From contig JAPOVC010000016.1 in assembly GCA_026708325.1 (NCBI GenBank), positions 1 through 64,000 on the forward strand: a stretch of 64,000 nucleotides of DNA, in the 5' to 3' direction. Under the pieces are notes generated by a model. The model did not search any database. It was not told where the DNA came from and saw only the letters and a list, made by a program, of their open reading frames with translations. The DNA is from Anaerolineaceae bacterium (GTDB lineage Bacteria; Chloroflexota; Anaerolineae; Aggregatilineales; Phototrophicaceae). The translations under genes and the position numbers were made by a program. Positions 42,333 through 50,368 of this stretch are shown here, one piece after another (positions within the stretch are counted from its first letter, which is position 1; every line of letters begins with the position of its first letter).

Positions 42333-43628
42333 TCAATCCCAGATCGATTCGAGCCGGTCCAGGGTGAACTCGATATCCCGCGGCTCATGGGCGGCGCAGA
42401 GGTACCAGAGACCCCGGTCGGTTACGCGGATTCCGGCCGCGAGCAGGCGGTCCGCGAGCACCCTGGTGCGCGCCTGGTCGCTCTCAAGATAGCTGCGATA
42501 GTCGACGATCGCCGGCTGATCGCTGAAGGCGACGTGAAACATCGGCCCCGGTCCCTGCACCAGGACCTCGCTGCCCTTCCTGCGGGCCAAGGCCCTGATC
42601 CCCTCCATGAGGCCCTGCCCCATGTCGAAAAGCTGAGCGTAGATCCGGCCCTCATCCCGCTCCAGTTCTTCCAGCGTCGCGCAGGCGGCCGCCATCGCCG
42701 TGACGTTGCTGTTATAGGTCCCCGAGTGGTTCACCCTGCCCTGCGCGATCAGTTCCATCATGTCCCGCCTGCCGGCCAGGCAACTGAGGGTGAAGCCACT
42801 GGCCATGGCCTTGCCGAAGGTGGCCAGGTCGGGAGTCACGCCGAAGTATCCCTGCGCGCCAGCCAGGCCGAGACGGAAGCCGGTGATGACCTCGTCGAAA
42901 ATCAGAACGATCCCGTGGCGGCTGCAGATCTCGCGCACTCCCTCCAGGTAGCCCGCCACGGGCAGGATGCAGCCCGTGTTGCACATCACCGGTTCCATGA
43001 TGACGGCGGCGATCTCATCCCCCTGCTGCCGGACCCGCGCTTCAAGGAGCGCCAGGTCGTTCCATGGCAGGACGACCACATTCTCAAGGGCGCTGCTCGC
43101 CTGACCCTCACTGGCGGGGTGGGCCCGGGCCGCGTGGCGGGGGCCGGCGGCATCGAGCGGGGGCGCAACGCTGACCAAGACGTTGTCGAACCAGCCGTGG
43201 TAGTGGCCCTCAAACTTGACGATCTTCTCCCGCCCGGTCCAGGCGCGCGCCAGGCGGAGAGCCGCCTGCACGATCTCGGAGCCCGAGTTGCTGTAGCGCA
43301 GCATGTCGGCGCAGGGGATCAGGGATTGAAGTTTTTCGGAGAGCTGGATCTCCAGTTCGTGTTGCCCCGCGAAGAGTTGCCCGCGCTGCAGGGCGTCCTG
43401 CACGGCGCTCATGACGGGCTCCGGTGTGTGCCCCAGGAGCATGGGGCCCTGCCCGATCACGTAGTCCAGATAGCGGTTCCCGTCCACGTCATGGAGGTGG
43501 GCGCCCCTGGCGTACTCGAAAAACAGGGGCGTCTCCGCCCCGGCGCGGACGTTGCTGCTCACGCCGCCCGCCAGCGATTGACGCGAACGCTCCCACAGGG
43601 TCCTCGAACGGCTGGTTGGTGTGGTCAT
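42333..43628 (-). CDS. Class III PLP-dependent aminotransferase (GSA-aminomutase-like)
   Basis: Protein of 431 residues. K273 in T-F-G-K-A-M-A-S-G is the PLP-binding lysine, I-F-D-E-V-I-T-G-F-R holds the ring-contacting Asp, and R-Y-S-N-S-G-S-E is the phosphate site. It resembles glutamate-1-semialdehyde aminomutase, but operon context makes an amine or D-amino acid aminotransferase or racemase more likely than haem synthesis. Its ATG overlaps the stop of the deacylase gene by four bases. Confidence 0.86.
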   Translation of the reverse strand: MTTPTSRSRTLWERSRQSLAGGVSSNVRAGAETPLFFEYARGAHLHDVDGNRYLDYVIGQGPMLLGHTPEPVMSAVQDALQRGQLFAGQHELEIQLSEKLQSLIPCADMLRYSNSGSEIVQAALRLARAWTGREKIVKFEGHYHGWFDNVLVSVAPPLDAAGPRHAARAHPASEGQASSALENVVVLPWNDLALLEARVRQQGDEIAAVIMEPVMCNTGCILPVAGYLEGVREICSRHGIVLIFDEVITGFRLGLAGAQGYFGVTPDLATFGKAMASGFTLSCLAGRRDMMELIAQGRVNHSGTYNSNVTAMAAACATLEELERDEGRIYAQLFDMGQGLMEGIRALARRKGSEVLVQGPGPMFHVAFSDQPAIVDYRSYLESDQARTRVLADRLLAAGIRVTDRGLWYLCAAHEPRDIEFTLDRLESIWD

Positions 43629-45205
43629 GAATTCTCCTTGCGCAGCGCCCTGCCGGCCCTCGCCCCCGTGTGACGGCCCTCGTCAAGCGTCAGGCGACCG
43701 TTGACGATAACCTGGTCGATGCCGGTGGCGTAGAGGCGTCCCTCTTCGAAGGTCGAGCGTTCGCTGACGCGCTCCGGATCGAGCACGACGATGTCAGCCG
43801 AAAAGCCGCGCTTCAGCAGGCCCCGCGTCTCTTGTCGCAGCCTCTGGGCGGGCAGCGAGGTCATCTTGCGAATGGCCTCCTCCCAACTGAGCGCCCGCTG
43901 CTCGCGCGCGTAGAGCCGCAGGTAACGGGAGAAGGAGCCGAAAGTCCTGGGGTGGGGGCTGCGCCCAACCAGCAGTCCGTCGCTACAGACCATCGTTGCG
44001 GGATGAGTCATCACGGCCCTTATGTCCGCGGCGGTCTCATCTTCATCCCCGGCGAAGTTGATGATCGACACCTCGAAGGCCTCCTCGAGGAGCAGATCGC
44101 AGATGAAGTCGACGGGGTCCTTGCCGGAATCGCGGATCGCGCGGTCGAAGGTCTGGCCCTCCAGGCGTTTGTTCGCCTCGCTTCCGACGGCGGAGATCGC
44201 GCAGGCCTGCCAGTCGAAGTCCGCCTCCCCGAAATAACCCGCGATCTCCCGCCGCGTAGTCAGTTTGGACAACCTTGCGGCCATGGCGTCCGGTCCGCCT
44301 TCCGCGCTCCAGTCCGGCAGCAGACGGAAGAGGGGTCCGCTGCCCGCCTGGTAGGGGTAGCAGTTCATCGTGACGTCTACGCCCTCGCGCCGCGCCTGCT
44401 CGATGAACTCCAGGATCTCGCCCGCCTTGCCCCGGTGCCGCTTCGAACCGATCTTCAGGTGCGAGATCATCACCGGGACCTGCGCCTGCCGGCCGATCCG
44501 GATCGCCTCCGTGAGCGCCTCGAATATCCGGTCGAAATAGTTCCTCATGTGCGTGACATACAGACCCTTGTGCCTCGCCACCGCGCGGCACAACTGGACC
44601 AGCTCATCGCTGCCGGCGTAGGAATTGGGGGGATAGGAAAGGCCGGTTGAGAGACCCACGGCCCCGTCCTCCATCCCCTGCTCAATCAATGCCTGCATCG
44701 CCGCGATCTCGCGCCCGGCGGGCGATCGTCGCTGCCAACCCATGGCTCCCAGTCGAAGGACGCATTGCGGAATGAGGTAGGCGACGTTCACGGCCACCCT
44801 GCCGTCGAAGCGGGAGAGGTAGTCGCCCACCGAACGCCAGTCCCAGGCGATCTCCGGGTTGCCATACAGGCCTGAAAGATAGCGACGCAACTGCTGCAGG
44901 ACCGGAGGCGAAACCGGCGCGTAGGAGAGGCCGTCGTTGCCGAGCAACTCGCTGGTGACGCCCTGGCGGATCTTTCCCTCGTGATCGGGTTCGGCGAGCA
45001 GCATGATGTCCGAGAGGGCGTGCATATCCACGAAGCCGGGACAGACGAATCTTCCCCGGGCATCGATGACGCGGTTGGCCTGCGCCGCCGAGAGATCGTC
45101 GATGGCCTCGATCCTGTCGCCGCGCACGCCCAGGTCCCCGTAAACCCAGGGGTTGCCACTGCCATCAACGATACGGCCGTTGCGAATGACGATGTCAAAA
45201 ATCAA
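43625..45205 (-). CDS. N-acyl-D-amino-acid deacylase family amidohydrolase, variant metal site
   Basis: Protein of 526 residues starting at TTG, with AGGAAGG upstream; a reading further upstream overlaps the next gene. It follows the D-aminoacylase layout: a beta-sandwich start (D-I-V-I-R-N-G-R-I-V-D-G), P-G-F-V-D-M-H62, V-T-H-M-R-N and V-M-I-S-H-L-K histidines, and C-S-D-G. Two usual metal ligands differ: the second His of H-x-H is Leu64, and the Cys of G-N-C-G is Asp91. It may bind a single metal or act on another substrate. It is central in the operon and suggests acylated D-amino acids or amino sugars as the imported compounds. Confidence 0.83.
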   Translation of the reverse strand: MIFDIVIRNGRIVDGSGNPWVYGDLGVRGDRIEAIDDLSAAQANRVIDARGRFVCPGFVDMHALSDIMLLAEPDHEGKIRQGVTSELLGNDGLSYAPVSPPVLQQLRRYLSGLYGNPEIAWDWRSVGDYLSRFDGRVAVNVAYLIPQCVLRLGAMGWQRRSPAGREIAAMQALIEQGMEDGAVGLSTGLSYPPNSYAGSDELVQLCRAVARHKGLYVTHMRNYFDRIFEALTEAIRIGRQAQVPVMISHLKIGSKRHRGKAGEILEFIEQARREGVDVTMNCYPYQAGSGPLFRLLPDWSAEGGPDAMAARLSKLTTRREIAGYFGEADFDWQACAISAVGSEANKRLEGQTFDRAIRDSGKDPVDFICDLLLEEAFEVSIINFAGDEDETAADIRAVMTHPATMVCSDGLLVGRSPHPRTFGSFSRYLRLYAREQRALSWEEAIRKMTSLPAQRLRQETRGLLKRGFSADIVVLDPERVSERSTFEEGRLYATGIDQVIVNGRLTLDEGRHTGARAGRALRKENS

Positions 45206-45231
45206 GGCTTTCCTTCCTGCTACCCCTGGCG

Positions 45232-46422
45232 CTATGGACCGGGCCGGCGCGGACGGGCGCTGCCTCGCCCGGTGAAGATCGTCCGCAGTCGTTCGGCGAT
45301 GATCGCTTCCTGTCCGTCGAGAAGGGTCGTCGGGTCGATGAGCAGCCCCTTGCCGGCGTACTCCTCCATCACACGAATGACCGGCGACCCCTTCGCCAGG
45401 GCATCCAGCACCTCCTGTTTGGAGAGGTCTGCCGCACCCTCGTCCCAGGTCAACCAGGCGCGCGGCACCGGGCGGCCGGTGTAGTCCGGGAAGACCCGGC
45501 TCACACGCAAAGCCTCGATATCTGCCAGTCCGTCGACAATCAGGGATACCATTTGCTCCCACCCCGCGATGCGGGCCTGATGGTCGAGCCTCACGTAGCG
45601 CTTCAGCGCCGCCACTAGTCCGGCGATCTCTTCCTTGCCGACCTTCATGGGTCTCCCGATGCCGTGGTTCGGGGCGCCGTTCAGCGCGCAGGCCGCGATC
45701 AGGTCCCTGCGGCCACAGATGAACCCCGAGGGTTGCGGTCCCTGCAGGTCCTTCCCGCCGCTGAAGATCACCAGGTCCGCGCCCATATCGATGAACTTTC
45801 GCAGGTTCTCTACCGGAGGGAGTTCGTTGGCCGCGTCTACGATGACGGGCACGCCCTTCGCCCGCGCAATTCGCAGGACTTCCGGCAAGGGCAGCGCCGT
45901 CTGGCTCACCAGAATTTGTGACACCAGGTAGACGATGGCCGCAGTGCTTTCGCCGAGCGCACTCTCCAGCTGCCAGGGCAAGGTGCGGTGCGCAGGGTAG
46001 CCCACCTCCTTAACCCTCGCGCCTGCCAGCCGGAACATTCGGTTGTAATGGCTGCTGTGCGACTTGTGGATGACAACTTCATTCTTCAGGCCTTCGCTAT
46101 CCGGCAGTTGCTGGATCGCAGCCGGATCGCTCCCGGTCATACACGCGGCCGTCGCCAGCACCAGGCCCGCCGCGGCGCCCGACGTCACGTAGCCCGCTTC
46201 CGCCCCGGTGACATCCGCAACGACCTGCCCCGCCGACTCGTTTAGCGCTCGTAGATCCACGAAGGAGCGCGCTGCCTCCAGCATCGCCTCCTGGACCTCC
46301 CCGGGCATGAGAGAGCCGCCCAGTTCGGTGAAGTTGCCGGTAGCAACGATGACTTCCTGCAACCCAAGTTGCCTGTAGATTCCGGCCCGGCCCTGCAGTT
46401 CTCGACTCACTCGCGTCCTCAC
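45232..46422 (-). CDS. SelA/DgaE-like PLP-dependent ammonia-lyase
   Basis: Protein of 396 residues. It resembles the selenocysteine synthase fold: T-S-G-A-A-A-G-L phosphate site, V-D-A-A-N-E-L-P-P, and K224 in F-S-G-G-K-D-L-Q-G-P-Q as the PLP lysine. True SelA acts on tRNA and is longer; this group includes D-glucosaminate-6-phosphate ammonia-lyase (DgaE), so deamination of an amino sugar or D-amino acid is likely. It starts with GTG, and the preceding permease stop overlaps it by four bases (GTGA). Confidence 0.83.
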   Translation of the reverse strand: MRTRVSRELQGRAGIYRQLGLQEVIVATGNFTELGGSLMPGEVQEAMLEAARSFVDLRALNESAGQVVADVTGAEAGYVTSGAAAGLVLATAACMTGSDPAAIQQLPDSEGLKNEVVIHKSHSSHYNRMFRLAGARVKEVGYPAHRTLPWQLESALGESTAAIVYLVSQILVSQTALPLPEVLRIARAKGVPVIVDAANELPPVENLRKFIDMGADLVIFSGGKDLQGPQPSGFICGRRDLIAACALNGAPNHGIGRPMKVGKEEIAGLVAALKRYVRLDHQARIAGWEQMVSLIVDGLADIEALRVSRVFPDYTGRPVPRAWLTWDEGAADLSKQEVLDALAKGSPVIRVMEEYAGKGLLIDPTTLLDGQEAIIAERLRTIFTGRGSARPRRPGP

Positions 46423-47282
46423 TCGATATTCTGAAGAGTTGGGTCCAGCAGGTCCCGGATCGCATTCGCCAGGAAGATCAGGGCGAGCACCAAAAGAAAT
46501 AGTGCCAGTCCGGGGTAGAGCCCGTACCAGGGGGCGCGCCAGAGGAAGTCCCGGCTGTCGTCAAGCATGTTGCCCCAGGACGGGTTTGGGGGCTGCGTGC
46601 CGAGACCCAGGAAACTTAGCGATGCCTCCAGCAGGATGGCCCGCGGGATGGCGATCGCGATCTGGGCGAGCAAGGGCGGAATTGTGTTCGGCAGGAGGCT
46701 CATGAAGACGATTCGTCCATCGCTCGCACCCATGGCCCGCGCCGCCTCGACGTACTCCTTTTCCTTTTCGGCAATGACAGCCGCGCGCGCAATGCGTGAG
46801 AAGTAGGGCATGTTCATGGCCGCAATGGCGAGTGCGGAGACGAGCTGCCCCGGCCCCAGGACGGCAACCACAGCGATACCCAGAAAAATGTTGGGGAAGG
46901 CGAGCAGGACGTCCCAGAGCCGCATGATGGCCGAATCCACCATCCCCAGGACGTAACCGGCAAGAATCCCTGTGCCCACCCCGATTAGCGCGGCGACCCC
47001 GATACTGCCAAAGCCCACCAGCAGGGAGGTCCTGCCGCCGTAAAGGACCCTGGTGAAAATGTCCCGCCCAAACTGGTCGGTCCCAAAAATGTAACGGGCG
47101 GAAGGCGGGACAAACTCGTCCCCCCTGTTCATTTCCAGGGGGGAAAAGGGGACCACCAGTGGAGCGAGAAGCGGGAGGAGGACCAGTATGAGCACCAGGG
47201 ACAGGCCGAACCTGCCCGACCTGCTGCGAAGCAGTCGCTCCAGGAATGCGCGTGGGTGACGCCCGGCATTCTCATTTTCCAT
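46419..47282 (-). CDS. Oligopeptide-type ABC transporter permease (DppC/OppC)
   Basis: Protein of 287 residues with six membrane helices. The N-terminal region F-G-T-D-Q-F-G-R-D-I-F-T-R-V and the EAA-type loop E-A-A-R-A-M-G-A-S-D-G-R-I are diagnostic for the OppC family, as is L-S-F-L-G-L-G in the late part. It pairs with the downstream-coded OppB-like permease to import peptides, or other small substrates. Confidence 0.92.
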   Translation of the reverse strand: MENENAGRHPRAFLERLLRSRSGRFGLSLVLILVLLPLLAPLVVPFSPLEMNRGDEFVPPSARYIFGTDQFGRDIFTRVLYGGRTSLLVGFGSIGVAALIGVGTGILAGYVLGMVDSAIMRLWDVLLAFPNIFLGIAVVAVLGPGQLVSALAIAAMNMPYFSRIARAAVIAEKEKEYVEAARAMGASDGRIVFMSLLPNTIPPLLAQIAIAIPRAILLEASLSFLGLGTQPPNPSWGNMLDDSRDFLWRAPWYGLYPGLALFLLVLALIFLANAIRDLLDPTLQNIE

Positions 47283-47347
47283 TGGAAAACCGGAAACCTC
47301 GCTGGCGAATCAGCGCCTTCGAACTCATCGGCTACGGTTGCGCCGCG

Positions 47348-48298
47348 CTACTTCCTGTCCAGCTGGACTCGCGGATCGAGATAAACATACAGGAAATCCG
47401 TGACGAGATTGACGACCACAAAGATGAGGACGACCAGGAGCAGGGTCGCCTGAACCACGGGGTAATCGCGATTGTTGATGCCCTCAAGGAGCAGGCGGCC
47501 CAGCCCGGGCCAGGCGAAGACGACCTCGATCACGACAGCCCCGCCGAGTAGCCTGCCCACCATCAGGGCCGCCACCGTCACCACCGGAATCATGGCATTC
47601 CCGAGCGCATGCCGCCTGATGACAACCCACTCCGCCAACCCCTTCGAGCGCGCCGTACGAATGTAGTCCTGCTGCAGGGTCTCCAGTATGGAAAACTTGA
47701 TGAAGCGGGAGAGGACGCCCGAATTCGCAATGCCGAGCGTAAACGCGGGCATCAACAGGAACTGCACACTGCGTACGGGATCTTCCAGGAAACTGATGAA
47801 GCCGGAGGGGGGCAACCACTGAAGACGGACCGAGAAGAACAGGATGAAGAGGATCCCCAGCCAGAAGACCGGTATGCCGAAGGCCGCCGCGCTGTAGGCG
47901 GACCAGAAGTGGTCCACTTTCGAGTTGGGTCGCAGCGCGCCCGGCACCCCTGCCAGCAGGGAAAGCAGGATCGTCACGAGAAAGCCGGCGACGGTCAAAT
48001 GCAGGGTCGCCGGCAGTCTCGCCCAAATCAGTCTGGATACGGGTTGGTCGCTCAGCGCGGACTCCCCGAGATTCCCCTGCAGGATTTCCCGCAGCCAGAT
48101 GAGATATTGAACATGCAGGGGTTTGTCGAGGCCCATTTCCTTCCGTACGGCTTCGAGCTCCTCCGGGGTTGCGTCACGTCCGGCCACGAAGTACGAGGGG
48201 TCTCCCGGCGCCAGGTGCAACAGCAGGAAGACAACGATGGATGCCAGGAAGAGAACGGGCAGAAGTTCGATAACCCTCCTCAGCAAATAGACCCTCAC
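47348..48298 (-). CDS. Oligopeptide-type ABC transporter permease (DppB/OppB)
   Basis: Protein of 316 residues starting at GTG. It opens L-L-R-R-V-I-E-L-L-P-V-L and has H-L-A-P-G-D-P, the OppB signature, and the EAA loop T-A-R-S-K-G-L-A-E-W. It follows the binding protein gene after 56 bases containing a hairpin. No DppD/DppF ATPase genes occur nearby. Confidence 0.92.
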   Translation of the reverse strand: MRVYLLRRVIELLPVLFLASIVVFLLLHLAPGDPSYFVAGRDATPEELEAVRKEMGLDKPLHVQYLIWLREILQGNLGESALSDQPVSRLIWARLPATLHLTVAGFLVTILLSLLAGVPGALRPNSKVDHFWSAYSAAAFGIPVFWLGILFILFFSVRLQWLPPSGFISFLEDPVRSVQFLLMPAFTLGIANSGVLSRFIKFSILETLQQDYIRTARSKGLAEWVVIRRHALGNAMIPVVTVAALMVGRLLGGAVVIEVVFAWPGLGRLLLEGINNRDYPVVQATLLLVVLIFVVVNLVTDFLYVYLDPRVQLDRK

Positions 48299-48318
48299 CG
48301 GTGAGGCTCTTTCAGCTG

Positions 48319-48350
48319 CCCGGCGGAGCGCCGGTACGCCTCCGGCCGGG
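48319..48350 (-). promoter_or_regulatory. Intercistronic stem-loop after binding protein gene
   Basis: CCCGGC-GGAG pairs with CTCC-GGCCGGG with one bulged base, around an 11-base loop. It fills most of the gap between binding protein and permease genes, as in the two sugar importer operons. Confidence 0.5.
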
Positions 48351-48354
48351 ACCC

Positions 48355-49920
48355 TCAGCCTCCAATACTGACCTGCTCCAGAATCGGCATGCTGTCAAGG
48401 TTTCGTGAGAAACCCTCGACCGAGTCCTTCATGGCCCACCAGCGCACCACCGGCGTGATCACCAGGATGAACGACTGTTCCAGTTGATAGCGGTTCAACT
48501 CCTGATAGATCTCCTGTCGCCGCCCGGGATCCATCTCACTTTGACCCTCAGCGATGAGTCGCCGGTACTCCTCGGTAGAGAAGTTTGACACGTTGATCGG
48601 GTCCGGCCCGGGACGCCAGACGCCGGTCGTCCCGAAGAGCGAGGCTGGATCTTTCGACGCGCGACCGTAGGTGAATATCGCCCCGTCAAAGTCGAGGCCG
48701 ATCGCCCGTGGACGATACTGGGCGGGCTCTACCTCGTCGATGTTGAGCGTGATGCCGATCTGCGCCAGGTCGGCCTGGAACACCTGCAGCAAACGCGCCC
48801 CGTCCGGGTTGGTGGTGGCCGTCATCACGGTGAACTCGAAGCCCTCTCCGTAGCCGGCCTCCTCAAGCAGGCTTTTGGCCTTGTCGAGATCGAAAGTGTA
48901 GTAGCCCTCCAGGTCCGGATCGTAGAGCGGCGATTTGTCGGACTGGGGCTGGATCCACGGTTCGCTGATGTTGAAGAAGACAATGTCAACGATGCGCTGC
49001 CGATCAAGGGCGTACTGAAGCGCCTGGCGAACGAGGATGTTGTCGAAGGGCTCGCGTCCCGTATTCAGGGAGAGGTCCCAGACGAGGCCACCGGGGAAGC
49101 CTCTGGCCACCTTGATGCCTCCGGTGGCCTCAAGGCGCGCAAACTCGCTCGCCGGAGGAGCCGCGATGACGTCGAGCGTGCCCCCCTGGAGGTTGGCGAT
49201 CATCGTTGCGGAATCCGGGATCGCCCGCACGACAATCTCATCCAGGTAGGGAAGGCCTTCGTTCCAGTAATCCTCGAATCTCTCGAAGCGGGCGAAATCG
49301 CCGGGCGCCCACTCCGCGAAGCGGAAGGGGCCGGTGCCAACCGGGTTCGAGTTGATTTCCTCTATCGTCTCGCTGTTGACAATGAAGAGCAGGTCGATGA
49401 GGTCAAAGGCAGCCGGCGTCGGATCGGCGAAATGCAAGACTACGGTGTGGTCATCCACGACCTCCGCCGACTCGACCGCCCACGCAAGGGTCCTGATGTT
49501 GGCGCGGTTATCCGGATTCTGGGCGTACTCGAGACTGAACTTGACGTCGTCGGCCACGAAGTCGCGCCCGTTATGAAACTTGACGCCAGGGCGTAGATTG
49601 AAGGTGAGGGTCAGGCCGTCCTCACTAAAGTCCCAGCTTTCGGCGAGTTCGGGCTGCGGCTCCAGATCGTCATTGTAGCGTGCCAGGACGTTGTAGAGCT
49701 GGTTGAACATCGGCCAGTCTGCCAGGGGAAGAAGGAAGGGATCGAAATACTGAAAATCTCCGAGATGACCGAAATTCAGTGTTCCGCCGCCACCGGCCTG
49801 CGCCAGCGCCGGGGTTGCTGCCGCCAAAGCGCCGGGCAGGGCAGCGCCGCCCGCCGCCAACCCCGTGAGTTTCAGGAAGGTACGACGATCAATATGCCGG
49901 ACTTGTCTGTCGGAAACCAT
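48355..49920 (-). CDS. ABC transporter substrate-binding protein, family 5 (peptide/nickel type)
   Basis: Protein of 521 residues with a twin-arginine signal (D-R-R-T-F-L-K-L-T-G) and an alanine-rich core, cleaved near A-L-A-Q, so it is probably folded before export. The mature part has the family-5 pattern L-A-E-S-W-D-F-S-E-D-G-L-T-L-T-F-N-L-R and K-F-H-N-G-R-D-F. It is the first gene of the eight-gene operon 49920-38570 and defines its uptake step; family-5 proteins bind peptides, amino sugars or similar polar compounds. Confidence 0.91.
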   Translation of the reverse strand: MVSDRQVRHIDRRTFLKLTGLAAGGAALPGALAAATPALAQAGGGGTLNFGHLGDFQYFDPFLLPLADWPMFNQLYNVLARYNDDLEPQPELAESWDFSEDGLTLTFNLRPGVKFHNGRDFVADDVKFSLEYAQNPDNRANIRTLAWAVESAEVVDDHTVVLHFADPTPAAFDLIDLLFIVNSETIEEINSNPVGTGPFRFAEWAPGDFARFERFEDYWNEGLPYLDEIVVRAIPDSATMIANLQGGTLDVIAAPPASEFARLEATGGIKVARGFPGGLVWDLSLNTGREPFDNILVRQALQYALDRQRIVDIVFFNISEPWIQPQSDKSPLYDPDLEGYYTFDLDKAKSLLEEAGYGEGFEFTVMTATTNPDGARLLQVFQADLAQIGITLNIDEVEPAQYRPRAIGLDFDGAIFTYGRASKDPASLFGTTGVWRPGPDPINVSNFSTEEYRRLIAEGQSEMDPGRRQEIYQELNRYQLEQSFILVITPVVRWWAMKDSVEGFSRNLDSMPILEQVSIGG

Positions 49921-50214
49921 CTTTTGCTCCTGTTCTGCTTCATTGAAGACAAGATAAGTAGTAACGGACCCGGAAACGCCTTGTCAGAGACCTTGAAAAC
50001 AAGTCCAGGACTTCTCTTTTCGAGGCTTCCCTGACCTCGACTCACATGGTTTTGCCGCCTCCTTTCAAGGTCACCAGCAACCTGATCGTGGGGCCCTGGG
50101 CCCTATGGTAACTGTGAACCTGACATATGGGCAAATGAATCACAATTGCTGCGCTCCTCCCCTGTCAGGGACCATCTCTTGCGCCATGGGAACCACAGAC
50201 GTCAAACGACGCGA

Positions 50215-50268
50215 TGGACCGTCAGTGCCTGCGCGAAGAATGGCGGGCGGCAATCCTGCAGGAGGCGG
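50215..50268 (+). pseudogene. Remnant of an MNT nucleotidyltransferase gene (3' end)
   Basis: About 50 bases match the 3' end of the MNT gene at 38478-38530, about 45 identical, and code the same D-R-Q-C-L-R-E-E-W-R-A-A-I-L peptide. Nothing upstream resembles the rest of that gene, so this is a fragment left by duplication or recombination. Confidence 0.65.
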
Positions 50269-50275
50269 CAGTGCC

Positions 50276-50307
50276 TGTGCTGGCACCGGTTTGTGCTGGC
50301 GCCGGTT
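50276..50307 (+). repeat. 16-bp tandem direct repeat, two copies
   Basis: TGTGCTGGCACCGGTT is followed directly by TGTGCTGGCGCCGGTT, with one difference. A partial third match (CTGTGCTGGCGCC) occurs near 50353. It adjoins the MNT remnant, so the area looks like a recombination scar. Confidence 0.65.
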
Positions 50308-50368
50308 TATGCCCGGGCCGGCGAAGGCACGGGAGCGAAGGTGGCACTTCCTGTGCTGGCGCCCGCCC

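Larger units (their letters stand above)
49921..50368. other. Intergenic region between two minus-strand operons
   Basis: The right part (50215-50307) holds a broken copy of an MNT gene end and a tandem repeat. The left part (49921-50210) is less GC-rich and should carry the promoter of the peptide importer operon. It includes GGGGCCCTGGGCCC at 50090-50103, a small self-complementary stretch. I see no further gene. Confidence 0.5.

Noticed and set aside
45206..45562. Upstream extension of the deacylase
   Set aside because: It overlaps the SelA-like gene; AGGAAGG precedes the TTG at 45205, where homology begins.
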